Origin: Rotaria socialis
Lineage: Eukaryota > Rotifera > Eurotatoria > Philodinida > Philodinidae
Direction: 5' to 3'
DNA: 64,000 nt
Assembly (NCBI GenBank): GCA_905331475.1
Contig: CAJNYU010002704.1
Span: 1-64,000 of the forward strand
The translations under genes and the position numbers were made by a program. Shown in pieces: positions 13,012 to 25,534 of the stretch (position 1 is the first letter of the stretch; the number at the start of each line of letters is the position of its first letter). The notes below the pieces were generated by a model, which did no database searches, was not told the origin of the DNA, and was given only the letters and a program-made list of their open reading frames with translations.

Positions 13012-14905
13012 TATGTATGTATGTGTATGTGTGTTCTATCTTTTGCATTACACCCAACATGTATATTAACTAACTAACGATCGAGCCATCTAAATAGAGA
13101 GAGAGAGAGAGAGGGAGAGAGAGGGAGAGAGTCGACTGGTAACAAGTCAGTTCTATGATACTAAGAGAAAAAAACGAGAGAAAAAGAGAAGAAAAGATGC
13201 AATGTCTTGGAATCTCGTTTGGATAGAGGAAAAGGAGACCGTTGATTGCCAATTACCCATAATGAGCGGCAGCTCGACGACGACGATGATGAAGACGAAG
13301 ACGAAGACGAAGACGACGACGAAGACGACGACGACGATGACGACGATTAGGCAGAATAGAGAGAAAGAGAGATTGTTACATAAATTATTTCTTCTCTGTT
13401 CTCTTTTTCTCGACGGCTGTCGCCTCATTCCTAATGGATTTCGTTCTTCTTTTTTTCTTTCTTAACATATAAACTGGCATCGACACTCAATGCGAATATC
13501 GCTTTCGATCTGAAGCATAACCATCCGCTAATAAGCGACCTATAACAGAGAAAGTGTCTGTGCTTGATTCTCAAGAAAAGAGAACGACGACTATTCACAT
13601 CTTTCACATTCACCGATAGAAGACACAAATAGATGTAACAGATTTTTATATTAACGCGACCAAACACGATTAATGACAAGCAACAACTAAGACAAAGAAA
13701 ATAAATCATACATTTTCTTTTTTTTTTCTTCTTTTCTTTTCTTTTCTTTTCTTTTCTTTTTCTTTCTCGAAATATTTTTGTTTCTTTATTTAATAAACTT
13801 ATTTTTATACGAAAAGTTAATTTATCAAATTCGTCTTTTTAAATTATTTAAAATAGAAAATAAAGGAATTTATTGACTTTTACTTTTTAATACTACTCAT
13901 TCAGCAAAACATAAATAAAGAAAAATGAAAAATTTTCTATTTTCTTTTTCATTCCGGTTTGAAACAATCGATTAAATTCATTTAGCTATTCATTGTATCA
14001 TGAAAAAAATCTCTGAATTGAATGAAATTTCAAAATTATATATCGAAATATTTTTATCATTTTATTATTAGTAAAATTGATCAATCTTTATTTTTTTTTT
14101 TTAATAAATAAATTCTATTAAATCGATCGTTTAGAGAAAATTATGATCGAAATAGAAAAGAATAAAATAAACTTCTCGTGATTAGTCGTTATCATATTAA
14201 TCGAAAAGAAAATATTACAGTAAGGTTAAAATTAAGATAAAATTCAAACCTTGTGATTGAGATGTTTGATCAAGTGAAGAATTTTCAGGTGAAGATGTAA
14301 ATGATATTTGTTGTTGTTGTTGTTGTTGTTGCTGAAGACATGGTGAAGATAAATCTCGACAATTATTCATATGTTTATCTGATTGCATATGTATTGCTAA
14401 ATTTCCTTTAGTTGTTGTTGAATAAAGACATAAATCACATCTGTATGGTTTAAATCCACATGGATATTGTTCACCACGAGCAAGACGTGGATGAACACTA
14501 TTTGATAAACAATATGAACAATTTGTTTCATTTTCATTTGAATTATTTATATTTCCATCGGAATTTGTCCCTATTTGATGTTTTTCTTTCATATGAATTT
14601 CCAATGTTTCTTGATATTTATAATGCCAATTACCTTGAGAAGAGATTGATCTCAGAATAAATAGAACGAAACTAAATTGTAAATAATATTCTTACATTTT
14701 GGACATTTCAATGTTTTAGATGAATTTCGAGAGTGAATATTTAAAGATCGATTATCAGGTGATAAACATTGTTCAGCCACAGCCATCAACTAAAATTCGC
14801 CGTTATTTAAAGTGATTAATATTAAAATAATCGAAAATTTACTTCATTAAGGCTGTTGTTCGTTGTTGATGTTGTTATTATTGATGATGATGGTGGTTCA
14901 CTCAT
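6564..14905 (-). CDS. ZFHX: ZFHX3/ZFHX4-type zinc-finger homeobox transcription factor (zfh2 family)
   Basis: Twelve exons read in phase: 14905-14843, 14789-14696, 14633-14250, 12894-12815, 12752-12668, 11507-11397, 11333-9376, 9307-8397, 8329-8137, 8057-7787, 7724-7479, 6826-6564; sum 4659 nt, 1552 aa. Four homeodomains lie at about residues 523-582 ([12 protein letters not shown]), 700-759 ([13 protein letters not shown]), 996-1055 ([14 protein letters not shown]) and 1202-1261 ([13 protein letters not shown], split by an intron after RTPTM). C2H2 fingers include CPKC near residue 50, [27 protein letters not shown] (286), 407, 783 (C2HC), 861, 1084 and one after homeodomain 4. [20 protein letters not shown] followed by CPKCNWHYKYQ is nearly identical to vertebrate ZFHX3/4. 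Domain order matches ZFHX3/4, but the protein is less than half the vertebrate length and lacks the far N-terminal fingers. Poly-Q (about 10080-10180) and poly-A (9415-9445) tracts are present. The ATG at 14905 is the first usable one; an AG just upstream could instead be an acceptor for an unseen 5' exon. A neuronal DNA-binding regulator is the family role. Confidence 0.92.
11800..11852. repeat. GA/GACA simple repeat in a ZFHX intron
   Basis: Runs of GAGAGAGAC and GAGAGACA units lie in the large intron between the exons at 12668 and 11507. They form a purine-only tract on the plus strand, with no coding role. Confidence 0.8.
12895..14249. other. Largest ZFHX intron, rich in microsatellites
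   Basis: This 1355-bp intron separates exons 3 and 4. It contains an (AT)n run at about 12975-13008, (GA)n at about 13096-13130, a GACGAC/GAAGAC tract at about 13272-13348 and a (CTTTT)n tract at about 13726-13760. Short open frames here on both strands are low-complexity products of these tracts, not genes. Confidence 0.75.
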
Positions 14906-17900
14906 AACATCATCTATAATACTTATTTAATAAAGGGTCAACGATCAAGCATGATTTTTATTTATCTCTTCAAATAAAATTTAATTAAACCCATAGAATG
15001 TAAAATTATTTCAATAGATATTAAAATTAAAACTTTCGAAATGATTTTTATTTTTTTTGTTAAATATCAATTTGTAATGAGGTCATCGATGTCAAAAAAC
15101 GAATGAATTGAGAAAAGAAGAGAAAAGTGTTATATCGTACAGTGATGGTTACAGTTCTGTTCTTTTGCTTCCACTATTCTTATTCGAATCCAGAGCGAAC
15201 GAGCGAAAAGATAAAAAAGAAACGAGTAGCACAACAAAAGAATGACGGCGCGGCGCGCACTTGCAAATCCAATAGCGGCTGCTCACGCAGCCGAGTGCGC
15301 TAACGAGCGAGAGACGACAGCAACAGCGAGAATGATTATTGCATTGAGCTCAGGCAGGCAACCATGCTGCTCAAATCAAATCACACAGCAGCAACACAGA
15401 ACAGAGAGAGAGAGAGAGACTTGTTGTTGCCTAATTGCTGGCTGCTGCTTTTACTACTGGCTTTTTCTCTGCCTTCTTCTTCTTCTTCTTCTTCTTCTTT
15501 TTCCTAGAAAGAACCGAGAGTATAATTTAATGAATAAGGACGATGAATGTGATTAGAAAAAAAGAGAGTTCCGTTTGTTGACGACTGCTTGCCCCTCGAC
15601 ACTGTTCGGTTCGGGACCACCAGAACAAGAATGATTAAAAACATAGTATACTCTCAACTCATTCGAATACTTCTTCATATGTACCTTTCGTTATTACAGT
15701 CGAACCACCTCATTCTCATTTGGATCGATGGTGTTGAGACATACACACACAGAAAAAAGAAAGAAAAGGAGAAAAAAACACAACATCGAGCTTTGTCTCT
15801 ATCTATGATTACCTAATCAAGTGAATAGCGACGAGAGAGAAAGAACGCAAAAATTTCCTTGCTCTCTCTCTCTTCTCTGCCCGATAGTCATTATGACTCT
15901 GTGTGCTTGTTGCCGGTGAAGTACAGAAGATGGTGGAGCATAGAAGAGAAGAGAGAAAGAGAGATCATTGACAATTTATAATCGACGGTCGTCTGTGTGT
16001 ATGTGTATAGTCGTTCGTTTGACGACTCATACGTTCGATTTTATTCAATCATGCCGTGTCGCTCCATTAAACTCAACTATTTTTCTTTCTCTCTCTCTCT
16101 CTCATATTCAGGGCGTGCTGGTCATTTCATTAAACCAAAACGATGGTTGAATAACGAACGGCGCACCGACCAGTTTAATCATGTAACACGAGACACTTAA
16201 CAGAGAATTTATACTTCGAATGATCAACATAACTTAGACTTTTTTCTTTTTCATCAAATATAAAAAAAAGAAAGAAACGAGTTCGTCGCATCAACGAGAA
16301 AAAAGCCTATCTTCTCTACTATTGTCTAATTAGAAATCGATGGAAGCCGATTAAATTATTCGTCTTCTTGTTCTTCTTCTCTTTTTTTTTCTTTGTTGAC
16401 GATCGATGAGTGAATCGTGAAAGACAACGTTATCGCAATAAGAAAAACGAGAAACTTACTCTAATGGGTCACTCACTAGTTCTGTTCTGTATGTCAGAAA
16501 AAGAAATGGATGCACGGATAAAAAAAAGAAAAAGGCACGGGCACCACCTAATATAATTTGCAATACATTGATTACGATGACGACGACGGCGATGATGAAG
16601 AGAGACGAGAAACGACAGAGAAATTGTTTGTCAACACGGACAGCAACAGCAGCATCGAGCGAGACAGCAACTCATTTGCTCGATTGCACCATCGACAACA
16701 TCAGAGAACAAGCATGAGAGAAAAACCTTCGTTAAGACAAGTTGTGTTTTTTTCTCTTTTCCTTTTCGTCTAATCAATGAAAGAGAAAGTTAATTGTTAA
16801 TCTTAAAATAGTTTTATTATATGACTAGATAGATCAACGCTCGATTTTTATACATTGAAATTTTAACTTACATTTCAAGAATAACAATTCAACGAGATGT
16901 CACTTAATTTTATTTAAAAATAAAAAAATAAAAATATATCGAATTTCTTCTATTCATATGATAATTATTATTATTCTATAAGAAACATTTTATTTTATTA
17001 AATAGAAAAAAAAGATTTAGTTTTGGTAGCAATAACAAAATGTTCGTTAATAGAGATATTATAAAATAGAATTGAATTTTTTTGAAATTAAATTTAATTC
17101 GAATTTTGTTTAGATTTATTCAAAAGAAATAATTGAATAGAAAGAAAACATTTTATCAATGTATATTTTTATTAGAAAATTTCAATAATCAGAATGTAAA
17201 AATTGATCTAAACTGATATTTATAAAATATCATTTTAACAATTTTCCGTTTTATCTTAATAGAATTAAATTTTGTTTTTTCATTTTTAATATAATATTTT
17301 TATAGGAATAAAATAATAATTAAGACAATCTCGATCATCTATTAAACGATTAAGAAGAAGTAAAATAATAAATATTCTCTTGTTTTGCATACATTAGTAT
17401 ATACTTTTCATCAAGGATATTCATCAAATAAATATGTCCTTCATAAAATGTTTGATTTTAAAAAATGAATTAAATACTATTTTCAAATCAATGAAAAGTT
17501 GTATTTGTTTTTATAGTTTTTATTTTAAAATTCTTAATAATATTTCCAAGTATTGCTTCATTTTTTAATTAATATGATAACAAATATAATCGACGTGCCA
17601 TACTCAATAGATCTTTGAAATATATTTTCATTTTTGTTTACGAGTTATTCGGTTTTGCTCTTCGAAAAATTCTCATTTATAGATCGTTATCTAAATCAAC
17701 CTATCTACTATGACAATAAAGTTAACATTTCTCTGTTGACTTTAGTGTATGATCACGATCACAATAAATATCATTCGTCGATAGCTATCATTAGTCACTG
17801 GAATAGTCGAAAATAAAAAAACAAACAAATTAGACAATACAATAAAATGACTTTTTGCTTATGTTTATTTATGCATTTCTAGAGAAAAAAGCTTCCAATT

Positions 17901-18087
17901 ATATTGTTCGAAGAATCGATAGATAGATAAAATGACATATTAACCTATTGAACTTTTTTCTTCCAATCAAGTCAAATAATAAAAAAGTGAAAATACTCGT
18001 TTAGGTCAATATTTTGATGCTTAATTTCATCTTTACGAAAGGTTTTTATAGTAAAAATTGAACTGAATATTTCTTCTCGTATTATAT
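14906..18087. promoter_or_regulatory. Upstream region of ZFHX, with a GC-richer island (candidate promoter/5' UTR)
   Basis: No gene was recognised. From about 15100 to 16750 the sequence is richer in G and C than its surroundings and full of GA/CT runs. The patch at 15240-15300 is the most GC-rich, contains several CpGs (GGCGCGGCGCGCAC) and includes CCAAT at 15271. Because it lies directly upstream of the minus-strand ZFHX start it is a reasonable place for a promoter or 5' UTR. The open frame at 15242-15556 runs into low-complexity Leu repeats and is not supported as coding. Confidence 0.35.
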
Positions 18088-18276
18088 TCTGTTCATATAG
18101 AAGTTCTCTAAACACACAATATTCACGACGGATAATTTTCTGTGTTTTCGGAGGGAAACTAGGGGGAATTTGTCGACCAAAGAAAAATGAATCTCAGAAC
18201 ATTCTCTTTTCTAATACCAAACACAGACAGTTATTCGTCGTGAACAGTTTGGTTAGAGAACTTTTTAATGAACAGA
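18088..18276. mobile_element. Foldback (palindromic) miniature element
   Basis: Left arm 18088-18150 (TCTGTTCAT..AGTTCTCTAA..TTCACGACG..TCTGTGTTT) and right arm about 18212-18276 are imperfect inverted copies of each other over about 60 bases, around a roughly 60-base centre. The transcript would form one long hairpin. A miniature inverted-repeat transposon is the likeliest origin; a hairpin RNA cannot be excluded. No clear target duplication was found. Confidence 0.65.
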
Positions 18277-20100
18277 TTTTTGGCTTTAACTGAGAAGATG
18301 CCGATGAAATTTTTTGTCATTTTCATTTATTTTTGAACTTGAATTATAGGCAGCTACTCGACGTCATCTAGTGTGAACGCGATTGTGGACAATGATCTGT
18401 CGTTGAGGGTGAGCAGAAGGCTTAAATTTGCACTCGCCATCATACGCAACCTCATTCAAATTCAAATTTAAACTTTTCAGTGAGTGTATTAATATTAACT
18501 CTTTCGGTCTGTTTTTTTACCTCCAATCAATATCCAAAAATATAAATATGTCGAAATTAGATGCGAAAACATAGCAAGAGAAAATATATTGTAGTTGTGC
18601 TATTAGCCTAGACTTTATTTTAGTTTTAGAAATGTATAAATCATAGTTTAGAAGAAAGGAAATGGTACACTAGTGAAATAAAATAGATAGGTATAGATAA
18701 ATCAACTTAGTATTAAACTGGTGAGTTTTTATTTTATTTATTTATTCTTGTTCCAGAAAAACATATGATGAATCCGTGAGAAGATTTTATTTGCATATCG
18801 ACTATAAAGAGTATTTGTTCAATGTGACGTCATTGTGGCTCGAATATCTTCTTATAGTATCTACTGCCCATTTTTACATTTCGACACTTCTATTTTCGAC
18901 ATTACTCAGGAGAACCCAGCTAGTATCTTTCCAATTCAGTATTCAAAAAAAAGAATTCAAATCCAGCATAGATTTTGAGGTTGATGAAGGTTTTCAACGA
19001 AACTTTTCTTCACGATCCGACATTCGACTAGTCTAGAATGATAATCTGAGATTGAACTAAATCCAATATTGGATAGTGACAAATATATTATATAACAACA
19101 TAGAGGATAACACATCTAAGAAAATTAATGGTGAAAGATGACATTGCAAAATATCTGTGTTGAACTTGTCGATTTATCTGATGGATATTTTTATTGATTT
19201 TCAATAAATTGAATAATAGTGAAGTAATTTATTCTTTAATGGATGTTAATGTGTGACTTGATAAAATTACAAGGTGATTTTATGTTAATGAGACGATATT
19301 TATCCACTGATTAATCCAATACTCGATCGATTTTGTTGCTGATTTTTCGAATTGATATGGACTTGGCGTTTTTAATATCCAATATAATATAGCTGAACAT
19401 TTGTTTAAAAGTGAAATATTCTATTTCGATGCTTTTTCTAATATGAAAAGTTCAAAAATAGATCATATATAAAAAAAGCAAATCTTGTTAAGCATTTATG
19501 TTTCTAAAAATGAAACAAATAAATTTCATTTGTTTTCTAAATTATGTTCAAAGGAAATTTATTTACAGTTGCTCTTCAAAATCATCTATCGACATTATAT
19601 TATTAAAATTGATTCCAAAAGTGAAGAAATATTAAATAAGGATACTTTGAAAACAATCTTTAATTGTATATTTCCTGTCTTCGCCAATTTGGTTTGTTCA
19701 AAGTTCAATATGCATTGATGCTACTGAACCAGAGCTACTCGGTAAGCTATAACTCATTAATTCATGATGTCAGTTTGAATTAAATTTTTTAAGAATTCAC
19801 AAAATTTTGTGAGAACATTAGTATTGTTTCGCCTAATCGTAATATAATTACGTAACCGTAATAAAACAAAAATACGATAAGACAAGCAAAGAAAAGTTCA
19901 AAGAAAATACACGGAATAACAAAGAATGATAATAACAGGAAGACAACTTACAATCGAGTATTTAATTTTGCAGCAGCATGAATGCAAAGTATATTATCTG
20001 ATTATTCAGGATCTTAAATAGATTCTTTTGATCATTAAAGTAAATCTTGCAAATATCAAACTATTGTTCTATTTCAGTAGTAGTTGTTGGAATCGAATGG
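18277..20100. other. Intergenic, no gene seen
   Basis: AT-rich sequence with scattered short open frames (18776-19036, 19485-19718) that show no recognisable domain or splice structure. Both could be decayed gene fragments, but nothing in them supports a call. Confidence 0.4.
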
Positions 20101-20116
20101 ATTTGTTGGATAAACT

Positions 20117-20770
20117 TTGATGACAAACATATTAATTTGTAGCACTATCTTATTGGTCAAGTTGACTTCTAGAAAAATGACCAGTACATTACATCCAGGC
20201 TGCCAACTCTGTACAGAACGATTAACATTTCACATATTTGACTTTGAAGAAATTCTATATCACAATGTGAACGATTTCTCTGATTGTTTTTATCTTCTTG
20301 GTGGTCGTTTTAACCAACCTTTGATATTCTTTATTTTTTTACATTGAGTTAATCATTAGGTATTGCATATATATATATATATATATGGTTATAATGAAAT
20401 GCTCATGTCACTTCTACATCGAATGATGAATCGCGAAGAACTTTTATTGAATATGTGCATCGTTCATAAATAATTTATTGATAGATATAATTTGGAAAAT
20501 AATATTATATTCGTATGCATATGTTAATCATTTCACTGATTTACGATTAAATTAATATATTCAACGGACATTAAAAAATCTTGAACATAATGAAATAATA
20601 TCTTATATCGATTATTTTCCAGGAGATAAAATGGATCAATATCATATCTATTCTTAAATCTATAAAATGAATAACGTCTTTATCAAATCGTATCCTTCTT
20701 GATGTTCATTATAATTGTTTTCAACAAGGAAACCCACAATTTTACAAGAGAAAAAACATGAATCAATTGT
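20117..20770 (+). pseudogene. Relic of an F-box/leucine-rich family gene
   Basis: Translated pieces match, in order, the F-box gene at 44031-46207 on the other strand. The segment with FSDCFYLLGGRFNQ (about 20275-20320) parallels FNDCLYLLDGRFNQ. YNEMLMSLLHRMMNREELLL (about 20392-20450) parallels YDELILPLFRRMLNLEKLNL. IISYIDYF..DQYHIYS (about 20600-20655) parallels DYFSTDKKGHCHIYS. The pieces lie in different frames and contain stops, so this is a decayed family member rather than a gene. No F-box-encoding 5' exon was found upstream. Confidence 0.6.
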
Positions 20771-22585
20771 GGCAAGATTAAATAATTACTCGATATTGAC
20801 ATAAAAAAAAAGATTTTCCCACTCCGCATTTTCATATTTTTTTCCAAACTTACAAAAAATAGTGAATTTTTCTTCGATTAATTAAATACCAACAAGTCGA
20901 ACGAAAACTTGAAATTTTTTTAAATTATTTTAATTATGTTCCTTCTAAACAATTTAAAATATTGATCAATTAGCTAAGCTTGAGAAAAACAATGTCTTTC
21001 GTTGTACTGAATGAATAAGCTAAGAGTAAAAACCTCTTATTTACTGCTTTTTTGAAATTTCTTCTAAATACTCCAGTAGAGAAGAATTTTTGAAAATGTG
21101 TTTTAATCATGAGGGATGCGGTGTGGAAGCGGGATCCTCTGATTCTGATTCTGGAAGATGGAAACACTCTAAAAAGGTAATATTTATATCAGCCAAATAC
21201 TCAAAACTATTTTCCACAACATTTTTTTTACACAGAATAGATATAAAAGTGGCGTTTTCTCTTTGAAAAATGTGCTAAAATATTACGAAAATCGAAACAC
21301 TCGATTCTTTCTCGATACAATGGTTGCTTTTTAAAGTGTTTTCTGAATAGGCGTGAAAAGGATCAAACAGAAACTGTGATTAGCGCGTTCTTGGATTAAT
21401 CTAAAAGAGTATTGCTTCACAAAATTAGATAACACGCATGAGAATCTGTTGCAACTCGAGAATTTATTTCAATTGGTGACAATCGTACAGAAACGGACTT
21501 TCTAGAATTTCTTGAAACTGAAACCATCAAATCTTTAAATGCGCAGAAAAATTGTTGAATTTAGATAGAAAAAACTATCTTTGTACATTTTTGCGATAAA
21601 AAGTCTTAGTTAACTATTGAAATATCCGCCGTCTTTCATGTCAAAAGTTTAATATTGAAAATTTGTCAAAATTGATTTAAAGCCTTTGTATCGATCTCAT
21701 GGTTTAATGGTTCCGGTCAGAACTCTGAATGGCATGTTACATAATGGCTATAATTTTCCTGATAATCTTCTTTTTTTGAAATTATTTTTATTTATTGTTG
21801 CAGTTTTTTCGAATAATTTTATTGTTTATAGATACGTTAATGTTTTCTAAAAAAGAAGTACCGAAAATAAAACCACAAGATTATTTGTCAAAGTTCAGGT
21901 TGCTGCAATTCAAAACAAAGTGTGCTCCAGTTTGGAATTGCAGCAACCTTACCGTTCTTGAGATCATCGCATCGCGACATATGAAATTTGGATACATGTG
22001 TATCTAGAAAGAAACCGAAATAAGATGCGAAGCACGAATATCGACTATGTCAAATAATCGAGTTTCAGAATCAAAAGAATAATCGACTCTAAGATTAATG
22101 TTGAGTTGTATTTTTCGTCCGTTTATTTAAGATTTATTTCAATCAACATTTGTTTGCGTCATGAATAGAAAAGTTCCGTTATCCTAGATTAGTTGATCAC
22201 AGTTTAAGCTTAACTGAAAACTAACCTTAATGATATTCGTCATTACAAGATTATTTCATCGATTGAATGCTTAATTATCTAGATGATTCATTATCCATCG
22301 TCAGCTGTGATGTCAACTGTTTTACATCTGACCACATAAAATGGAGCCTAAATTTTCTTCCTGCTTTTCATTTTAATTATCTTGAAACTGAAACCTTTCA
22401 AAAATGCCTTTTCGGAAATTGGTTTGAGTCGATGGAGAGTACCATGATCGATTTGAAAAGAAATGTTTTAGATTCAACTGTGGCGTTTTCACCTCACGCT
22501 CCAAGCTGTGCACGTCTCTGTTTTGTATACAAAAAATGAACAGTATTAACGCATCACATATAAAGAGAGAAGATTTATATTGTAA
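20771..22585. other. Intergenic with a perfect hairpin and a dispersed repeat
   Basis: No gene recognised. A perfect 15-bp inverted repeat (AGGTTGCTGCAATTC at 21897-21911, complement at 21935-21949) encloses a 23-base loop. The stretch around 22250-22310 resembles 42375-42430 (shared TTAATTATCT..ATGATTCATTATC..TCAGCTGTGA), indicating a dispersed repeat. The open frame at 22267-22539 lies in this repeat and has no recognised domain. Confidence 0.45.
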
Positions 22586-22925
22586 TTAGGCTACAGCTAT
22601 TCGTGTCTGTTGCTGTTGGTATTCAACTTGATCATCAGCTACTCGTTCGCAGAGAAACCATTGCTGAAAATACACATAATACGTGAATATGGATTTTGTG
22701 TAAAAGATCTATACTAACATCTAAATCCCAATACCATCTGATATCGTCACTATTCCATTGTTCGGCGATTCTGTCGAATTCTTCATCTTCGGGGTCATTA
22801 TTCATTTTATAACCTAAATAAAAAAAACTGAATTACGAGAAGAAAAAACATAGAAAAAATAAATTTACATTGCCATAAATATTCAATTTGCACATTGGCT
22901 AGTTTTTGTTCGATTTTCGTAAGTC
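22586..22925 (-). CDS. Unrecognised small spliced gene or 3' part of one
   Basis: Three short exons join in phase through GT-AG introns of about 55 bp: 22925-22869, 22813-22719 and 22663-22586 (TAA). The predicted end of the protein includes KLANVQIEYLWQC, then NNDPEDEEFDRIAEQWN, then DDIRWYWDLDQWFLC. It is acidic and Trp-rich, with a Gln-rich tail. The consistent phases and splice sites argue for a real gene, but no start exon was found upstream, so it may be the remnant of a longer gene. The family was not recognised. Confidence 0.4.
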
Positions 22926-22999
22926 CTAAATAAGTACAAAATCTACTCGTCTACTGACAAAAAGAAAAATCTAGAGAAATGAAGTCGTCATTTATTGAC

Positions 23000-24920
23000 G
23001 CAGTTGAGATTTAGTAATCATGAATATGACGAATTGTTTGTCGTAGAAATTCGACTTCGTTCTTAATACGACTAGAATTTGAAAGCTTTCACTCAAGCGT
23101 GTTTGCCGAATTTAATATGATTTATTTCGTTACTCTCTACAGTATTTTTGGCACGATCTTTTCTTCTACAACGGATTTGAATCAAACGATTCAATTAATC
23201 CAAATGAGATTTTCTTGCTTAGAACAAAATGTTATTATTCATGGATGAAATATCTCTTGTTTATCTCTATTTTTTTCTATTGTTGACGTAAGCATTGGAT
23301 TTTATCAGAGTATGACAGGAAGTGACATATATAATGATTGCCATATCCAAAAATGTCTAGTATAGATAATCCGACTCCATCAGTTTCTACTACTGCCGGC
23401 TTATGATGGGAATAAAAGTCATCAATACTTTCTAATCAATATAAGAAAAACACGAGCACGTTGCTCAGATATCAAACAGTTAACATTTAAGCTATGCTCT
23501 TGCAAGTGCTGAAGATAGTGAATCGTTTCGATCGACTATAATATGTATATTCGCTTACATAAAGCAGCTATTGACATATGAACCAAGTTGATCTCGTGAG
23601 GATAGGATCAGAAACAGAATTAATTTTCTCGTATACACTCTATATTCTAGCTCATGGATGATGACTCTCTCACAGGTGCAATTAACACTTCACAAATAAA
23701 CAGGCAAGAAAATAGAAAGATACGCATAACTACTATTTAAATTAAATTAAAGGAATAATAGTTAAAGGTTTGTTGTTTTACAAACAAATTACTTGTAGCA
23801 CATCGAACAAGAACGCTTGCATCCCAAGGAATGGAAATCATTGCAATAAAACGACGTTGTGGATGAGAGAAAAAAAGCGATAGATTTTTCTTTGTCTTAC
23901 ATGACGACGACTTTTATTTGTTCTTCTTGTGGTCATAAATTTAAAAAAATTCATTTTTTAAATGAATATTTTCTTCATTTACTGATTCAATGTTAGAACA
24001 TTCATATTTGATGAATCTCAAGTATTGATTAGACCTGATGTTGTGAGTTGTTGTTGTTGTCAAGTACTTCATGACTCAAATAAGAAAAGAAATTCTTGTT
24101 GAGCGTTTTTTATGTTTTTCTTTTTGTTGGAAAACTATGCATTTTAATAGTTCACTTATAGCTTTTAAATTAAAAGAAATAAAAAGCTTACAGCCGTTCC
24201 AAAATTTTCTTGCTTAAATTCTACTAGATCAGATTTTGCTCGAATTGTACATTACAAATAAATGATTTCGAAGGGCCAACGATCTTTATCAATTGGATAT
24301 CAGAAATTTGGTTGCTGCTGTTCAAGATCATTTTGTTCTTTTTTCAGATGTTTTCGTTCAGCTTGAAGTTGTTTTAGCTTTTAGTAAAAAGAATCCAAGA
24401 AATTTACTAAAAGCTAATCAAATTATACTTCTCAACACTGTAGTCTTCAGCTGTTGTCGTGTTCAATTTAAAAAATATCTAGAATACGGCAGGAAATTTT
24501 CTTAATGATATAAAGCAACAACGATCGATATAGAAAAATTCGAAAAATGCAAAAGGAATAAGCTGATTCTGTTCACAAAATCGAAAGAAAATCGTATAAA
24601 CACAAAAATAGATAATAGATAATAAATAACAATATGCACGTAATAATCAAGAAATACTATCATTCAGTCATAAACAACGACTGCACTTTTTCGATCTATG
24701 TTGTTTAACAGAATTTACTTTGGATTGTGGATTGAAATAAACCTACGAAAATACTGTTTAGAGATAAATTCAATTTCTCATCACAGAAACGCTTATATTT
24801 ACGATTTGCCAAAGAATAAGACTCATTGAAAGTAAACTAATAACAGATAATATAATAATTAAATACGCAGAATATCTATATCGAATATATACTGCTGAAA
24901 GCTATAATTCAGAACTATTC
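23000..24920. other. Intergenic with a perfect 15-bp hairpin
   Basis: No gene recognised. TTAGCTTTTAGTAAA at 24374-24388 is repeated as its exact complement at 24403-24417 around a 14-base loop. It lies in a 70-codon open frame (24293-24505) with no identifiable domain. Confidence 0.4.
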
Positions 24921-24934
24921 CAATATGTTTAATG

Positions 24935-25525
24935 AGATGAACAAAGAAGTAAATAACCGAATGCAAAAGCAATTGCTAAACAATAAGATAACCAACGAAT
25001 TTCACGATCTTCACAATTTTCTTCATCAGTAAAGGCAGCATAAACAATCTATTTTAAAATGATTATGAAAGAAAGATATGATTTTATTAGTACGAACAGT
25101 TTCAAACACAAGAAGTATTACATCAACTATAGCAAGACCTAAATGAAGCGTTTTTTATCTTAATAATGCGAAAAAGTCGATACTACCAATTCTTGATCGA
25201 GCTATTGTTTATTTACAACGATCGACTTCGAATGAAAGACTATTTGACTGGCAAAGATGTGCATACAAATATCTATTAATCCTGAATTAATCTAAAGAAC
25301 ATAATCAGTTACATTTTGATAATTAATTTTTACATTATCATAAGTGATTAATGCTGTTGGTAATGATAAATGATAAATAAATTGAACAGTATCACTTTTT
25401 TCTACAAACTGTTCAGCACCTCCCCCCCCAACTTTTATCTCTGCAACACATCTCTGAGTGGCGAACATAAGAGCAAGAAGTTTTAATGCAACATTCATAA
25501 CGTGAAATTTCGATACAAAATACAA
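24935..25525 (-). pseudogene. Possible multi-pass membrane protein gene or relic
   Basis: Three minus-strand stretches look like exons of one hydrophobic protein. The first is an opening frame at 25525-25292 with MNVALKLLALMFATQ and a later QFIYHLSLPTALITYDN. The second is a short AG-bounded piece near 25143-25090 (LAIVDVILLVFETVRTNK). The last, about 25053-24935, has an AG acceptor, then VYAAFTDEENCEDREIRW, a hydrophobic helix (LSYCLAIAFAFGYLLL) and TAA. I could not join them in one phase with good splice sites. A four-pass protein such as a MARVEL-domain protein is possible, but no signature was identified. Confidence 0.3.
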
Positions 25526-25534
25526 ATGAAAATA

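Noticed and set aside
13070..13709. Several overlapping open frames on both strands
   Set aside because: They are produced by GA, GAC and CT simple repeats inside the ZFHX intron.
15242..15556. 104-codon open frame in the GC-richer island
   Set aside because: It ends in poly-Leu from a CTT tract, has no domain, and lacks splice sites or homologues that I recognise.
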